This document shows, piece by piece, positions 48,611 through 57,696 of a stretch of DNA of 64,000 bases. The stretch is from positions 2,604,001 through 2,668,000 of the forward strand of contig NZ_CP090446.1 of assembly GCF_021442025.1 (NCBI RefSeq), written 5' to 3'. The DNA is from Sphingobacterium sp. SRCM116780 (GTDB lineage Bacteria; Bacteroidota; Bacteroidia; Sphingobacteriales; Sphingobacteriaceae). Below the pieces are notes generated by a model. The model saw nothing but the letters and a program-made list of their open reading frames with translations. It did not search any database and was not told the DNA's origin. Positions within the stretch are counted from its first letter, which is position 1. The number at the start of each line of letters is the position of its first letter. A program made the translations under genes and the position numbers.

Positions 48611-51429
48611 TGACCTACACCTTTGTAAGCTAGCATATGTTGAATGATCAAACGATTATTGGCATTATCATCAACAATAAGCACTCGATTCAAAGGTAAA
48701 TCGACTTCTTCCTGCCCCCCTTCTTCATATAGGAATTCAAGATCAAAATAAAATACAGATCCTTTGTTAACTTCACTATCCAAATGGAGCTTGCTTCCCA
48801 TATATTTCAACAAATTATTGGATATTGTAAGTCCCAAACCCGTACCCCCATATCGTTTACTCACAGAACTATCTTCTTGCGTAAAAGCATCAAAAATACG
48901 TTGTTGTTTTTCAACTGGTATACCTATACCTGTATCGCGAACAGAAAACCGCAATTTGATTTTGTCATTTTCAAAGCATAATTTCTCAATTTTGAATTCG
49001 ATTTCACCACTTTCCGTAAACTTAATAGCGTTACCCAGTAAATTGATTAGAACTTGTTTAATACGAGCCTCATCTATCCATACATAAGGAGGTAGACCTT
49101 GTTCGATATTCAGGAGTAGTTCGATGTCTTTACGCTGAGCCTGATATAACACAACATTAATTACCTGATGCGCCAAATCATAGATATTAAATTTGTCAAT
49201 GTACAGCTCTAGTTTCCCAGATTCAATCTTTGAGAAATCTAATATATCATTTATGATATTCAATAAACTATTTCCAGACTCGTTAATATAGTTTAAGTAT
49301 TGTTTCTGAACATCATTCAGAGGTGTCTTCAACAAAAGATCCGAAAACCCGATTACTCCGTTCAGTGGTGTTCGGATCTCGTGGCTCATGTTTGCCAAAA
49401 ACTCAGATTTTGCTTGACTAGCCAAATCGGCCAATTCTTTAGCCTTTTTCAGTTCAAGATTCACTTTAACTGATTCGCTAATATTTTGAGTAAAAATAAT
49501 AATTCCTCCAATACTGCCATCAGAAAGATGCCAAGGTCTCACTTCCCAGTTAAAATGTTGAGATTTAGGAAGTCCTTCTATCTCTATTATCTCATCCACA
49601 TTCTTATATGATTTACCTTGAAGAGCATCAAAGTAAATTTTTTTACGTCTCTCAGGAATATTCGGAAACAATCCAAACAAATTCTGATCTAAAATATCCG
49701 TCTTTCCTTGGTGAAAGTCATCCATCCATTGATGGCTAACAGAGACATAACGGAAATTATTATCGAACATCGCTACAGATGCAGGAACATAATCTACAAA
49801 GGCTTGTAACATCGCTTCTTTACGCTCCAGTTCCAAATAAAGGTTTTTACTAAAATCAATATTTTGTATAATACCAAAAACCCGTTTGCAAATTCCATTT
49901 TCAAACTCTGGAATTCCCTTCACACGTACCCAAATTAATTCGCCACTTTGTTGTTGCTGAAGTCTTAATTCAATATCGTATGGACATGCCTCAAGGATTG
50001 CTTGCTCAAAAACCTTTTTTAATTTTTCTTGACTTTCTTCCTCATAAAATCCAATTGCATGTTCAAAATCGGGAATAAAATCTTTATCTACGCCATGAAT
50101 TAATTTCGCTGAATCTGACCAATAGACTTTACTCTCTTCCAGATTAACTTCCCATCCCCCAACTTGTGCAACAGTATTGGTATGTTCTAATATCTGTTTA
50201 GTATGCAGTAGATCATTTTCTAGCTGGATTCTTTCTGTCATATTTAGAGAAGTGCTTACTACATAGGTTTTCCCATCGATGTCTGTCTCTAACATATTAT
50301 GATACATCCAATAAGTCTTTTGACCATCTTTGGAATTAAGAATCATCATACCTGAATCCTCTTTATTCTCATAAATACGCTTTAAATATTTATTAAGTGG
50401 ATCTAAATGATGTTCAGGAACCAATTGCTTAAGATTGAGACCTCTGATCTCCTCTTCTGAATATTTTAGAAGATTTCGTCCTTTCTCATTTACAGCAAGA
50501 ATGTTTCCATTCATGTCATGCATACTCATGAGGCCCATCGCATTCTCAAAGAAATTGCGAAAGCGACGTTCTGAATTTTCAAGCTTTAATTTTTCTTCTA
50601 TCTCTGTTGTCACATTTCGACCAAATGCAAACACTTCATGCGTAGTATAATCATATTTAAAATGCCACTCGATAATGATATCATGACTGTCAGGTTGAGG
50701 CATGGTGGTCGTATACTGGATCCCTTGGTCTATTTCAGCTATTTTCTTTAATTTATCTCGCAAAGCTTGATCATCATGATCTAGGAAAGTAAAAAAAGAT
50801 GCTCCCATTGCTTTAGATTTTGAGATCTTTAGAATTTCAGTAAAAGCGGGATTAAGTTCCTTGATGCGGTATTGATCATCCAATACACAGATCATATTAT
50901 TCGTGAGCTGAAAGATCTCTTCAAAATATCCAGCTTGCACTTTTCTTCTTTTACCTAAAAGAATTTTAGTAACAGCTTTTCCCAATTGCTGCAAGGAATC
51001 TATTTGGTTTGCACTAAGAGATTTGACTTTAAAGTCGATCACACATATGGTTCCTAAAGGATTGTCATCTTCATCTAATAATGGTACTCCTGCGTAGAAG
51101 CGAATATTTCCTTCCTGAATCAATGGATTAGTCGATGATCTCGGATCTTGGAAGGTGTCTTCTATAACAAGGATCTCTTTATTCATAATGGTATACTGAC
51201 ATACTGTATGGCGTCTTTCCACAGTTTCCAATTTCAATCCCACACAGCTTTGAATCCGTTGAGTATCCTCTTCCATCATCGCGATAAGGGAAGCAGGGCA
51301 ATCTGTAATAAGACACGCAGCCTGAGCGAATACGTCAAGATCGGGATCCTTACCCAGTCCCAAAAGTTCATAGGACTTTAATCGCTGGATACGTTCCAAT
51401 TCGTTTTCTGGAATTGGGTAGTTTTCCAT
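48604..51429 (-). CDS. GAF-PAS hybrid histidine kinase, truncated in its receiver domain
   Basis: 941 residues: GAF (~20-160, ERIQRLKSYELLG, HTVCQYTIM), four PAS domains (~170-670), HisKA with phospho-acceptor His in ANMSHEIRTPLNGVIGF, ATPase domain with NLLGNAIKFTESG, DTGIGIP and GGTGLGLTISNNLL, then the opening of a receiver (RVLIVDDNANNRLIIQHMLA) that stops after YKGVGQC. The following gene continues this receiver at its next residues (LAENGLAAL). Cytoplasmic sensor, no membrane segment. It heads an operon of five genes ending with the glycosyltransferase fusion, so it likely controls polysaccharide output. Confidence 0.88.
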   Translation of the reverse strand: MENYPIPENELERIQRLKSYELLGLGKDPDLDVFAQAACLITDCPASLIAMMEEDTQRIQSCVGLKLETVERRHTVCQYTIMNKEILVIEDTFQDPRSSTNPLIQEGNIRFYAGVPLLDEDDNPLGTICVIDFKVKSLSANQIDSLQQLGKAVTKILLGKRRKVQAGYFEEIFQLTNNMICVLDDQYRIKELNPAFTEILKISKSKAMGASFFTFLDHDDQALRDKLKKIAEIDQGIQYTTTMPQPDSHDIIIEWHFKYDYTTHEVFAFGRNVTTEIEEKLKLENSERRFRNFFENAMGLMSMHDMNGNILAVNEKGRNLLKYSEEEIRGLNLKQLVPEHHLDPLNKYLKRIYENKEDSGMMILNSKDGQKTYWMYHNMLETDIDGKTYVVSTSLNMTERIQLENDLLHTKQILEHTNTVAQVGGWEVNLEESKVYWSDSAKLIHGVDKDFIPDFEHAIGFYEEESQEKLKKVFEQAILEACPYDIELRLQQQQSGELIWVRVKGIPEFENGICKRVFGIIQNIDFSKNLYLELERKEAMLQAFVDYVPASVAMFDNNFRYVSVSHQWMDDFHQGKTDILDQNLFGLFPNIPERRKKIYFDALQGKSYKNVDEIIEIEGLPKSQHFNWEVRPWHLSDGSIGGIIIFTQNISESVKVNLELKKAKELADLASQAKSEFLANMSHEIRTPLNGVIGFSDLLLKTPLNDVQKQYLNYINESGNSLLNIINDILDFSKIESGKLELYIDKFNIYDLAHQVINVVLYQAQRKDIELLLNIEQGLPPYVWIDEARIKQVLINLLGNAIKFTESGEIEFKIEKLCFENDKIKLRFSVRDTGIGIPVEKQQRIFDAFTQEDSSVSKRYGGTGLGLTISNNLLKYMGSKLHLDSEVNKGSVFYFDLEFLYEEGGQEEVDLPLNRVLIVDDNANNRLIIQHMLAYKGVGQC

Positions 51430-51710
51430 ACCTTAATATTTTAAGTAGATTTAGTTTATAATAGTATGTGAAGTTAACAAAAACATTTATGTCTTCCTAT
51501 AGAAATTCATCTAGAAAATCTAAGTTTTTCTAATATTCTATAACTTAAACATTCAAAAAAGAAATACGTCTCCAAGTCATCTGATTAACATTAAAAATAG
51601 ATTCATTATTTTTGTAAAATAGTATTATTCAAGAGTGTTTCGAATAAGGTGGAAAGTTAGAGTGTAAGCTTTCTGTTCAGTTTCATTAAAAAATAAATGT
51701 AGTAGTATAT
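51430..51710. other. Non-coding stretch upstream of the hybrid kinase
   Basis: AT-rich leader region; no clear TAnnTTTG promoter and no gene. Confidence 0.4.
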
Positions 51711-51923
51711 ATGATAAACAAAATTAATATGCCATTATTTACACACTTTGTTTTAGTAACGATTTACTTATACTTAGCATTATTTGAAAATGATTGGTTA
51801 GCTTTTATTACTAAAAGCAACAGATTTAATTTAATCATATTTGGGCTTCAGGCAGGCATATTTCCATATTTTGGTTTTGTTTTACAACGTATGAGTAGAA
51901 ATCAAAATAACATGAGATCCTAG
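51711..51923 (+). CDS. Possible small membrane protein
   Basis: 70 residues with two hydrophobic segments (~8-25, FTHFVLVTIYLYLALF; ~40-58, LIIFGLQAGIFPYFGFV) and a polar C-terminus RMSRNQNN. Isolated, with no good ribosome binding site or promoter visible. The hydrophobic pattern supports a gene, but AT-rich DNA favours such segments by chance. Confidence 0.4.
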   Translation: MINKINMPLFTHFVLVTIYLYLALFENDWLAFITKSNRFNLIIFGLQAGIFPYFGFVLQRMSRNQNNMRS

Positions 51924-52063
51924 GTAATCTACTTCGATTGTTAACCTAGCAAATGCCATAGAAGGAAAGAATAATTTATTAACTTCAATATATGTGGACA
52001 CCAATTTTAATTGAAGAATTAGAACAGTATATACTAACAAGTGAGATCAACTAAAATTTTACA

Positions 52064-52786
52064 ATGAAAATACCGAACATCCATGGATTTATCGAGAGGC
52101 GTATGCTCATCAACTATACCGTTGATCCCATGTATATAGAAAGGATCTTGCCTCTACCCTTTCGCCCCAAATTGTATCAGGGTAAAGCCATCGTAGGCAT
52201 ATGTCTTATTCGTCTGAAAAATATCAAACCTAAGGGTTTTCCAAGTTTTCCAGGCGTGAATTCGGAAAATGCAGCGCATAGAATTACAGTAGAATGGGAC
52301 GAAAATGGAGAAACAAAAGAAGGTGTGTACATTCCTAGGAGAGATACTTCTTTAAAACTAAATGCATTAGTGGGAGGAAAGCTCTTTCCAGGGAAGCATC
52401 ATTTAGCAAAATTTAATGTAGCTGAAAAAGATGGATGCTATCATTTGGACTTTAAAAGTTCCGACAATACCAGCATCTTAGTTGACGCAAAGATAACGGA
52501 CAAGTTAAATAAGAATTCGATATTTGAAAACTTGGATAATGTATCTTCATTCTTTAAAAAGGGGGCCATTGGCTATTCACCAAATGGCAGAGACTTTGAT
52601 GGTCTCAAGCTAGAAACTTACCAATGGCAAATAAAACCACTCCATGTGGAACAAATAAAATCTAGTTTTTTTGAAAATCGGGACTTATTTCCTGAAGGTA
52701 CCATTCAATTCGATAATGCTATACTCATGGAAAATATTGAACATGAATGGAAATCTTTAGAATCTATTGCATACTGTCCAAAATAG
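52064..52786 (+). CDS. DUF2071 family protein
   Basis: 240 residues. FIERRMLINYTVDPMYIERI, LPFRPKLYQGKAIVGICLIR, and the C-terminal KLETYQWQIKPLHVEQIKSS follow the DUF2071 (YqjF-like) pattern, an acetoacetate-decarboxylase-like fold. Function of the family unknown. Cytoplasmic and apparently monocistronic. Confidence 0.8.
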   Translation: MKIPNIHGFIERRMLINYTVDPMYIERILPLPFRPKLYQGKAIVGICLIRLKNIKPKGFPSFPGVNSENAAHRITVEWDENGETKEGVYIPRRDTSLKLNALVGGKLFPGKHHLAKFNVAEKDGCYHLDFKSSDNTSILVDAKITDKLNKNSIFENLDNVSSFFKKGAIGYSPNGRDFDGLKLETYQWQIKPLHVEQIKSSFFENRDLFPEGTIQFDNAILMENIEHEWKSLESIAYCPK

Positions 52787-52993
52787 ATAATACACTAGTC
52801 TTTTAGTTACAATGATTGTTTATCTCATTTATCGCAACAACGATTTTAAATTTTTCTCTGCTTGTAATAAAAAATAGCTATTTGTTCGCTAATATCCATA
52901 AAGTTGACTATATAGTCTGGATCGACTAAATCTTATACCGTATAATCTAGAAAAAGATACACCATGTAAAGAATGTTTCAGTTAACAAAAAAA

Positions 52994-53013
52994 GCCACAT
53001 CTCTCGATGTGAC
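52994..53013 (-). terminator. Terminator after NTF2-like gene 4
   Basis: Stem GCCACATC / GATGTGAC (one mismatch) with TCTC loop and an A-run on the plus strand (U-run in the transcript). The same element, including the downstream CATATGAT, recurs at 56610, and relics of it at 59073 and 62702. Confidence 0.75.
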
Positions 53014-53045
53014 TTTCCCTTAACATATGATATTATAACATTAAA

Positions 53046-53480
53046 CTACTTATAGGAATTAATAGATTTAGACACCTTCCAGTTTCCACCTTCATTAATC
53101 AACGTTACAAGATCTGTTTTGGTGAAACCTTCAAACTGCATGGTTACTTTAGCTAGCATATAATCTGCAGATTCTTCGATGATCGTTGTGGTTGTTTTAC
53201 AGTTCAGCTTCTCTCCTTTTTGTCTTTTCAAGAAGTTGATCACTTCTGAACGGCTATTAGTCTTTGCATTTTCTGTTTGTACTTTTTGGTTGAAATCGGA
53301 AGCAAACAATTGCTCTACTCCTACGGATTGTCCTTCGGTCATAACCGCGACGTAATTATCAATAGCGAAGTCTGCTGTAGAAAGATTAACAATTCCTTTC
53401 TCTGGTTTTTCTGCTGCCATTGTACATGTAGATACTACGATCAAGGCTGCTGCTGTGAATGTTTTTACTAAAGTTTTCAT
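53046..53480 (-). CDS. Secreted NTF2-like protein, paralogue 4
   Basis: 144 residues with signal peptide (cleavage near TMAA). The mature part is identical to paralogue 5 (56662) except for one residue (NWKV versus SWKV), while the signal peptides differ more, pointing to a recent copy or gene conversion. Features: YVAVMTEGQSVGVEQLF, FLKRQKGEKLNC, ending SKSINSYK. It ends with a Lys rather than the Gln of paralogues 1-3, marking a separate subgroup that accompanies the phosphate-uptake module. Confidence 0.82.
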   Translation of the reverse strand: MKTLVKTFTAAALIVVSTCTMAAEKPEKGIVNLSTADFAIDNYVAVMTEGQSVGVEQLFASDFNQKVQTENAKTNSRSEVINFLKRQKGEKLNCKTTTTIIEESADYMLAKVTMQFEGFTKTDLVTLINEGGNWKVSKSINSYK

Positions 53481-53528
53481 AATGTCTTTATTTTAATTGT
53501 GTTAGTTTTTTGTTCTTATTTGTTGACT

Positions 53529-53617
53529 CAAAAGTACAGCATGAATCATCTCTAGCCTATGGACTTTAGACCAGTTATAGGAAAAACTCGGTAAGTGTAG
53601 GAAATGAGAGGGTGAGT
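53529..53617 (-). promoter_or_regulatory. Promoter with 21-bp direct repeats, NTF2-like gene 4
   Basis: -7 box TACTTTTG at 53529-53536; repeats ACTTACC (53590-53596) and ACTCACC (53611-53617) 21 bp apart; 53 bp from box to nearer repeat. Confidence 0.75.
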
Positions 53618-53744
53618 TTGTAATACCCAGAGAAAGATTTATCAAAGTCTTCTATGTGCAATTCTATTGATGTCTCCAACGGCATCAAAAAAGTTAATAT
53701 TTCCTTGACATTCAGGTAATATTCGACGAGTACTTTTATTGTAG

Positions 53745-54005
53745 ATGAACAAAATATTGCTTTTAATAAAAATAATTATCCCGCACCTTTCTAGGAGACA
53801 AAATAATAATGAGCCCTTAAGTTACGGGCTACACCATATTAAGATTATTCAGTGTTTCTTAAATCAATTTCAAAAAATGAAATCTACTGGAGTGAAACCA
53901 TTTTCTATTGCTGATGTTACATTCAACATACCCAAATATGATTCAATTTATCAACTCAGTCAAGGGTTGAAGCGAACAGTTTATAATGAACAGATAAAAA
54001 TTTAA
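53745..54005 (+). pseudogene. Remnant of an OprO/OprP-type porin gene
   Basis: The 86-codon frame starts MNKILLLIKIIIPHLSRRQ, aligning with MKKILLLLIIIPLLSRGQ of the intact porin at 61255, continues to STGVKPFS (intact: SPGVTSFS), then jumps to YQLSQGLKRTVYNEQIK, the porin's C-terminal YQVSQRLKLTVYNEQVK. About 310 codons have been deleted in between. The upstream leader also aligns. It precedes the intact PiT gene exactly where a porin would sit in the duplicated module. Confidence 0.85.
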
Positions 54006-54098
54006 ATAACCTATGACTTAAATCTATGTAATAAAATGGTATACGATAAGTGTCCACAAATGATAGACTTAATATTATAAAAAAATAAAAAGAACACT

Positions 54099-55514
54099 AT
54101 GCATTTCTGCAAAATTATTCCCTTTTTAGGTGAAACTGATTTGACCACTGGTCTTATAATTGTCTTTGGGCTATGCTTGTTTGCAGTAGTTGCATTTGAA
54201 TTTGTAAATGGTTTTCATGATACCGCAAATGCGGTAGCAACCGTGATTTATACCAAAGCACTTAAGCCCATTATCGCCATTCCTTGGTCGGGGTTTTGGA
54301 ATTTTTTAGGTGTTTTTACTGGCGGTATTGCTGTCGCTATGGGGATCTTAAAACTTGTTCCTATGGATACATTGATGACCTTGCCCGTGGAAGTTGGAGC
54401 ATGTCTGGTACTCTCTGTTTTACTTGCTGCTATTATCTGGAATCTCGGAACATGGTATCTCGGAATTCCATGTTCAAGTTCCCACACGCTTATTGGTGCA
54501 TTAATCGGAGCAGGATTAGGTTTTACATGGTATTATGGTGGTAGTGGTGTCAATTGGCATAAAGTTGAAGAAATTGGCCTATCGCTTATCCTCTCTCCGC
54601 TAATCGGATTTGGGCTGGCAGTATTGTTGATGTATTTTTTAAAACGTGTCATTCGGTATCCTGCGCTTTTCCATATTCCACAAGGTGAAAATGATAGACC
54701 TCCACTGCTCATAAGGGGGATATTGATCATAACTTGTACTCTAGTTAGTTTTTTTCATGGCAGTAACGATGGTCAGAAGGGTGTTGGACTTTTTATGTTG
54801 ATCTTGATTGCGTTTTTACCTGCACGTTTTGCAATTAATCATCATATCTCGGATGGACACATCGTATCGATACTTGATGAAACTAAAAGTATTATACAGA
54901 CAGTCTCTACTTCCAATAGTCTTAGAAATGCAACATTCGTGAAGTTATATGATGATATAGAAACAGTAAAAACAAATTTGTCCGATAGAAGCAAAACAGA
55001 TAAAAAAAGCACTTATAAATTTAGAAGACAGGTGGAAAATCTAGTTAAATCTATTGTTGCTTTGGAGGCTAATAAATCAATAATAATTGACCATACAGAC
55101 CAGAATAAACTCGATCATCAACTCAGCGAACTTAAAAAAATAACAGATTTTGCCCCTATCTGGGTTATATTGACGATCTCTTTTGCACTGGGATTAGGTA
55201 CGATGATCGGATGGAAAAGGATCGTGGTCACCATTGGTGAGAAAATAGGTAATGAGCATTTAAGTTATGCTCAAGGAGCCTCGAGCGAAATTGTTGCCGC
55301 TTCCACCATTGGTATTAGTACACTCTTGGGTTTGCCAGTAAGTACTACGCATGTTTTATCGAGCGGCATTGCTGGTTCAATGGTTGCGTCGGGAGGAAAG
55401 AGCAATTTAAATAAAGGTACCTTGAAGAATATTGGTCTGGCTTGGGTATTGACCCTACCTGTTTCTATATTATTATCTTTATTATTATTTGTAGTCTTTC
55501 ATCTATTTATTTAA
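54099..55514 (+). CDS. PiT-family inorganic phosphate transporter
   Basis: 471 residues, ~10 membrane helices in two homologous halves with a hydrophilic loop (~245-345). Signatures: FEFVNGFHDTANAVATVI (first half), FFHGSNDGQKG, and the closing GASSEIVAASTIGISTLLG with STTHVLSSGIAG. Imports phosphate with protons or sodium across the inner membrane. Followed 41 bp later by a universal stress protein gene; preceded by a decayed porin gene. A second, degenerate copy of its C-terminal region lies at 62577. Confidence 0.93.
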   Translation: MHFCKIIPFLGETDLTTGLIIVFGLCLFAVVAFEFVNGFHDTANAVATVIYTKALKPIIAIPWSGFWNFLGVFTGGIAVAMGILKLVPMDTLMTLPVEVGACLVLSVLLAAIIWNLGTWYLGIPCSSSHTLIGALIGAGLGFTWYYGGSGVNWHKVEEIGLSLILSPLIGFGLAVLLMYFLKRVIRYPALFHIPQGENDRPPLLIRGILIITCTLVSFFHGSNDGQKGVGLFMLILIAFLPARFAINHHISDGHIVSILDETKSIIQTVSTSNSLRNATFVKLYDDIETVKTNLSDRSKTDKKSTYKFRRQVENLVKSIVALEANKSIIIDHTDQNKLDHQLSELKKITDFAPIWVILTISFALGLGTMIGWKRIVVTIGEKIGNEHLSYAQGASSEIVAASTIGISTLLGLPVSTTHVLSSGIAGSMVASGGKSNLNKGTLKNIGLAWVLTLPVSILLSLLLFVVFHLFI

Positions 55515-55555
55515 TAAGTCAGATTTATAACTGATTTGCATTCAAACTAAAAAAA

Positions 55556-56386
55556 ATGAAACAAATACTGGTTGCCTCAGATTTTTCAAACAGTGCAAGT
55601 AATGCCTTTAGATATGCTTTGTCTTTAGCCCAGGTACTGCAAATGGAAATTACCGTTATTCATGCTATACACCCCACCGAGGGTATAAATAACAGTACAT
55701 ATAATGCAATTTTTATAGAAGATTATTATGCTAGAAAAAGAATAGCATTACATGAATGGGTGGATCAATTAGTTCAAAAAAGTGGATTTGAACATATAAA
55801 GATTACAACTGTGTGTGATGTTGGTTTTTTGCGAACTGTGATTTCCAAGTACGTAGAATACAATGCGGTGTCATTTTTGATCATGGGGATTACGGGCGCA
55901 ACAGGTATAAAAGGCCTTGTAGGGAGCAATGCCAGTATGGCGGTGACAAAAATGCGTATCCCTACACTTATCGTACCATTAGAAAGTACTTTGTCCGCTA
56001 AGCCTATTGTGACTTTGGCCACGGACTACAAAACGACCAAGCTCTCGATACGAGACGTCAAAGCATTAAATGAGATATTGAAAATTTCTAATCCCAAAAA
56101 ACTGGAGGTACTTCATATTTCTGAAAAAGATATGGAAGTCAAAGTGATCAGGAATGGCGAAAAGAAAATGAAAAGTCTGCTTCCTTCAGTAGAGATTCAC
56201 TTTAATTATGTCGATGATGATGTAAAAGCTTCAAATGGAATTATTGATTTTATTGGAGAGAACGAAACTGATATTCTATGTTTGGTGAAACGTAATCATA
56301 ATATCATCTACCGATTATTTGCTAGTAGTACTGTTAATGAAATCTTGAATAAATCGGTCAAAGCTGTATTGGTTTTGCATGAATAA
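55556..56386 (+). CDS. Universal stress protein, two-domain
   Basis: 276 residues: N-terminal UspA domain (QILVASDFSNSASNAFRYAL ... ITVIHA ... MGITGATGIKGLVGSNASM with the nucleotide-binding GxxG and VTKMRIPTLIVP), and a second, divergent Usp-like half (~145-275) ending NEILNKSVKAVLVLHE. The first half keeps a G-2x-G-9x-G-like nucleotide site, the second does not. Cytoplasmic; downstream of PiT, perhaps tuning the transporter or phosphate stress. Confidence 0.88.
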   Translation: MKQILVASDFSNSASNAFRYALSLAQVLQMEITVIHAIHPTEGINNSTYNAIFIEDYYARKRIALHEWVDQLVQKSGFEHIKITTVCDVGFLRTVISKYVEYNAVSFLIMGITGATGIKGLVGSNASMAVTKMRIPTLIVPLESTLSAKPIVTLATDYKTTKLSIRDVKALNEILKISNPKKLEVLHISEKDMEVKVIRNGEKKMKSLLPSVEIHFNYVDDDVKASNGIIDFIGENETDILCLVKRNHNIIYRLFASSTVNEILNKSVKAVLVLHE

Positions 56387-56609
56387 ATTTTTTTATAAAA
56401 GACCTATTCAAGATCCCTTTATGCTACGAAAAATTATTTGATCAATCATCCTAAAGTAGTTGGTTTATGAGGAACTGAGAAATCTCTAGTTAATATGTAT
56501 AAATATGACCCGCTAGCATACACGATTGTTAAACTGAATTTATACAGAAGATCACAGGTAAGAGTTTAAAGAGCTTGTGTATTTTTTTAGAAAATTAGTA
56601 GTAAAAAAA

Positions 56610-56629
56610 GCCACATCTCTCGATGTGAC
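56610..56629 (-). terminator. Terminator after NTF2-like gene 5
   Basis: GCCACATC / GATGTGAC with TCTC loop and A-run; copy of the element at 52994. Confidence 0.75.
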
Positions 56630-56661
56630 TTTCCCTTAACATATGATATTATAACACTAAA

Positions 56662-57096
56662 CTACTTATAGGAATTAATAGATTTAGACACCTTCCAGCT
56701 TCCACCTTCATTGATTAACGTCACTAGATCTGTCTTAGTAAAACCTTCAAACTGCATGGTTACTTTAGCTAGCATATAATCTGCAGATTCTTCGATGATC
56801 GTTGTGGTTGTTTTACAGTTCAACTTCTCTCCTTTTTGTCTTTTTAAAAAGTTGATCACTTCTGAACGGCTATTGGTCTTTGCATTTTCTGTTTGTACTT
56901 TTTGGTTGAAATCGGAAGCAAACAATTGCTCTACTCCTACGGATTGTCCTTCGGTCATAACCGCGACGTAATTATCAATAGCGAAGTCTGCTGTAGAAAG
57001 ATTAACGATTCCTTTCTCTGGTTTCTCTGCTGCCGTTGTCCATGTAGATACTGCGATCAAGGCTGCTGCTGCGAATGTTTTTATTAAAGTGTTCAT
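56662..57096 (-). CDS. Secreted NTF2-like protein, paralogue 5
   Basis: 144 residues. Differs from paralogue 4 by a few residues in the signal peptide (MNTLIKTFAAAALIAVSTWT versus MKTLVKTFTAAALIVVSTCT) and one in the mature part. Intact, with the same promoter and terminator elements, so both copies are presumably expressed under the same regulator. Position: right-hand end of the first phosphate module. Confidence 0.82.
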   Translation of the reverse strand: MNTLIKTFAAAALIAVSTWTTAAEKPEKGIVNLSTADFAIDNYVAVMTEGQSVGVEQLFASDFNQKVQTENAKTNSRSEVINFLKRQKGEKLNCKTTTTIIEESADYMLAKVTMQFEGFTKTDLVTLINEGGSWKVSKSINSYK

Positions 57097-57145
57097 AATT
57101 TCTTTATTTTAATTGTGTTAGTTTTTTTGTTCTTATTTGTTGATT

Positions 57146-57234
57146 CAAAAGTACAGTATACATCACCTCTAGCCTATGACCTTTAGACCAGTAATAGGAA
57201 AAACTCGGTAAGTGGCGGAAATGAGAGGGTGAGT
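57146..57234 (-). promoter_or_regulatory. Promoter with 21-bp direct repeats, NTF2-like gene 5
   Basis: -7 box TACTTTTG at 57146-57153; repeats ACTTACC (57207-57213) and ACTCACC (57228-57234), 21 bp apart; 53 bp from box to nearer repeat. Confidence 0.75.
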
Positions 57235-57317
57235 TTGTAAGCGTCAACTGAAATCTGTAAATTCATCAGGAATAAAGTGGATTATATTCTAAGATCACTT
57301 ATATAATCTATGTATTT

Positions 57318-57623
57318 ATGGAAGAAAAAATTAAAGTTATAAATGAAGAAATAAATTGGTTTATTGAAAAGTATCAAATAAAAAATGCTATTCAAAACAA
57401 TTTCATTCATGTATTGAAAAAAAACTCAAAGGATGAATTGAATCTTAAAAGTAAAGATGTAACAATTAGATTGTATAGTTTGAGTCATCATAAAACTGAT
57501 TTGGGTTTACATTCTTTTCAAGTTTATATTTTTCATAAAGAAGTTAAAATTGGGTATTATGCTTTATCTTATTCCATAAAGGGTGAGTTGATAGATGATT
57601 TTTTTGTTGTAGACTACAAGTAA
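57318..57623 (+). CDS. Small orphan protein, immunity-like context
   Basis: 101 residues, acidic helix first (MEEKIKVINEEINWFIEKYQ) then strands (DVTIRLYSLSHHKTDLG, QVYIFHKEVKIGYYALSYS). No family recognised. It sits with a DUF2310 zinc-ribbon gene and a decayed immunity-like gene in a markedly AT-rich stretch, the kind of place where orphan immunity genes of polymorphic toxins gather. No toxin is present. Confidence 0.6.
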   Translation: MEEKIKVINEEINWFIEKYQIKNAIQNNFIHVLKKNSKDELNLKSKDVTIRLYSLSHHKTDLGLHSFQVYIFHKEVKIGYYALSYSIKGELIDDFFVVDYK

Positions 57624-57696
57624 CCTTATAAACCTATTGATCCCAGATCAGAAATAAATAGAACCTAAATATTTAAATTTCACAAAACCAAGAAAG

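Noticed and set aside
53277..53471. Plus-strand frames in NTF2-like genes 4 and 5 (also 56893-57087)
   Set aside because: Mirror images of the nearly identical coding strands; no independent support.
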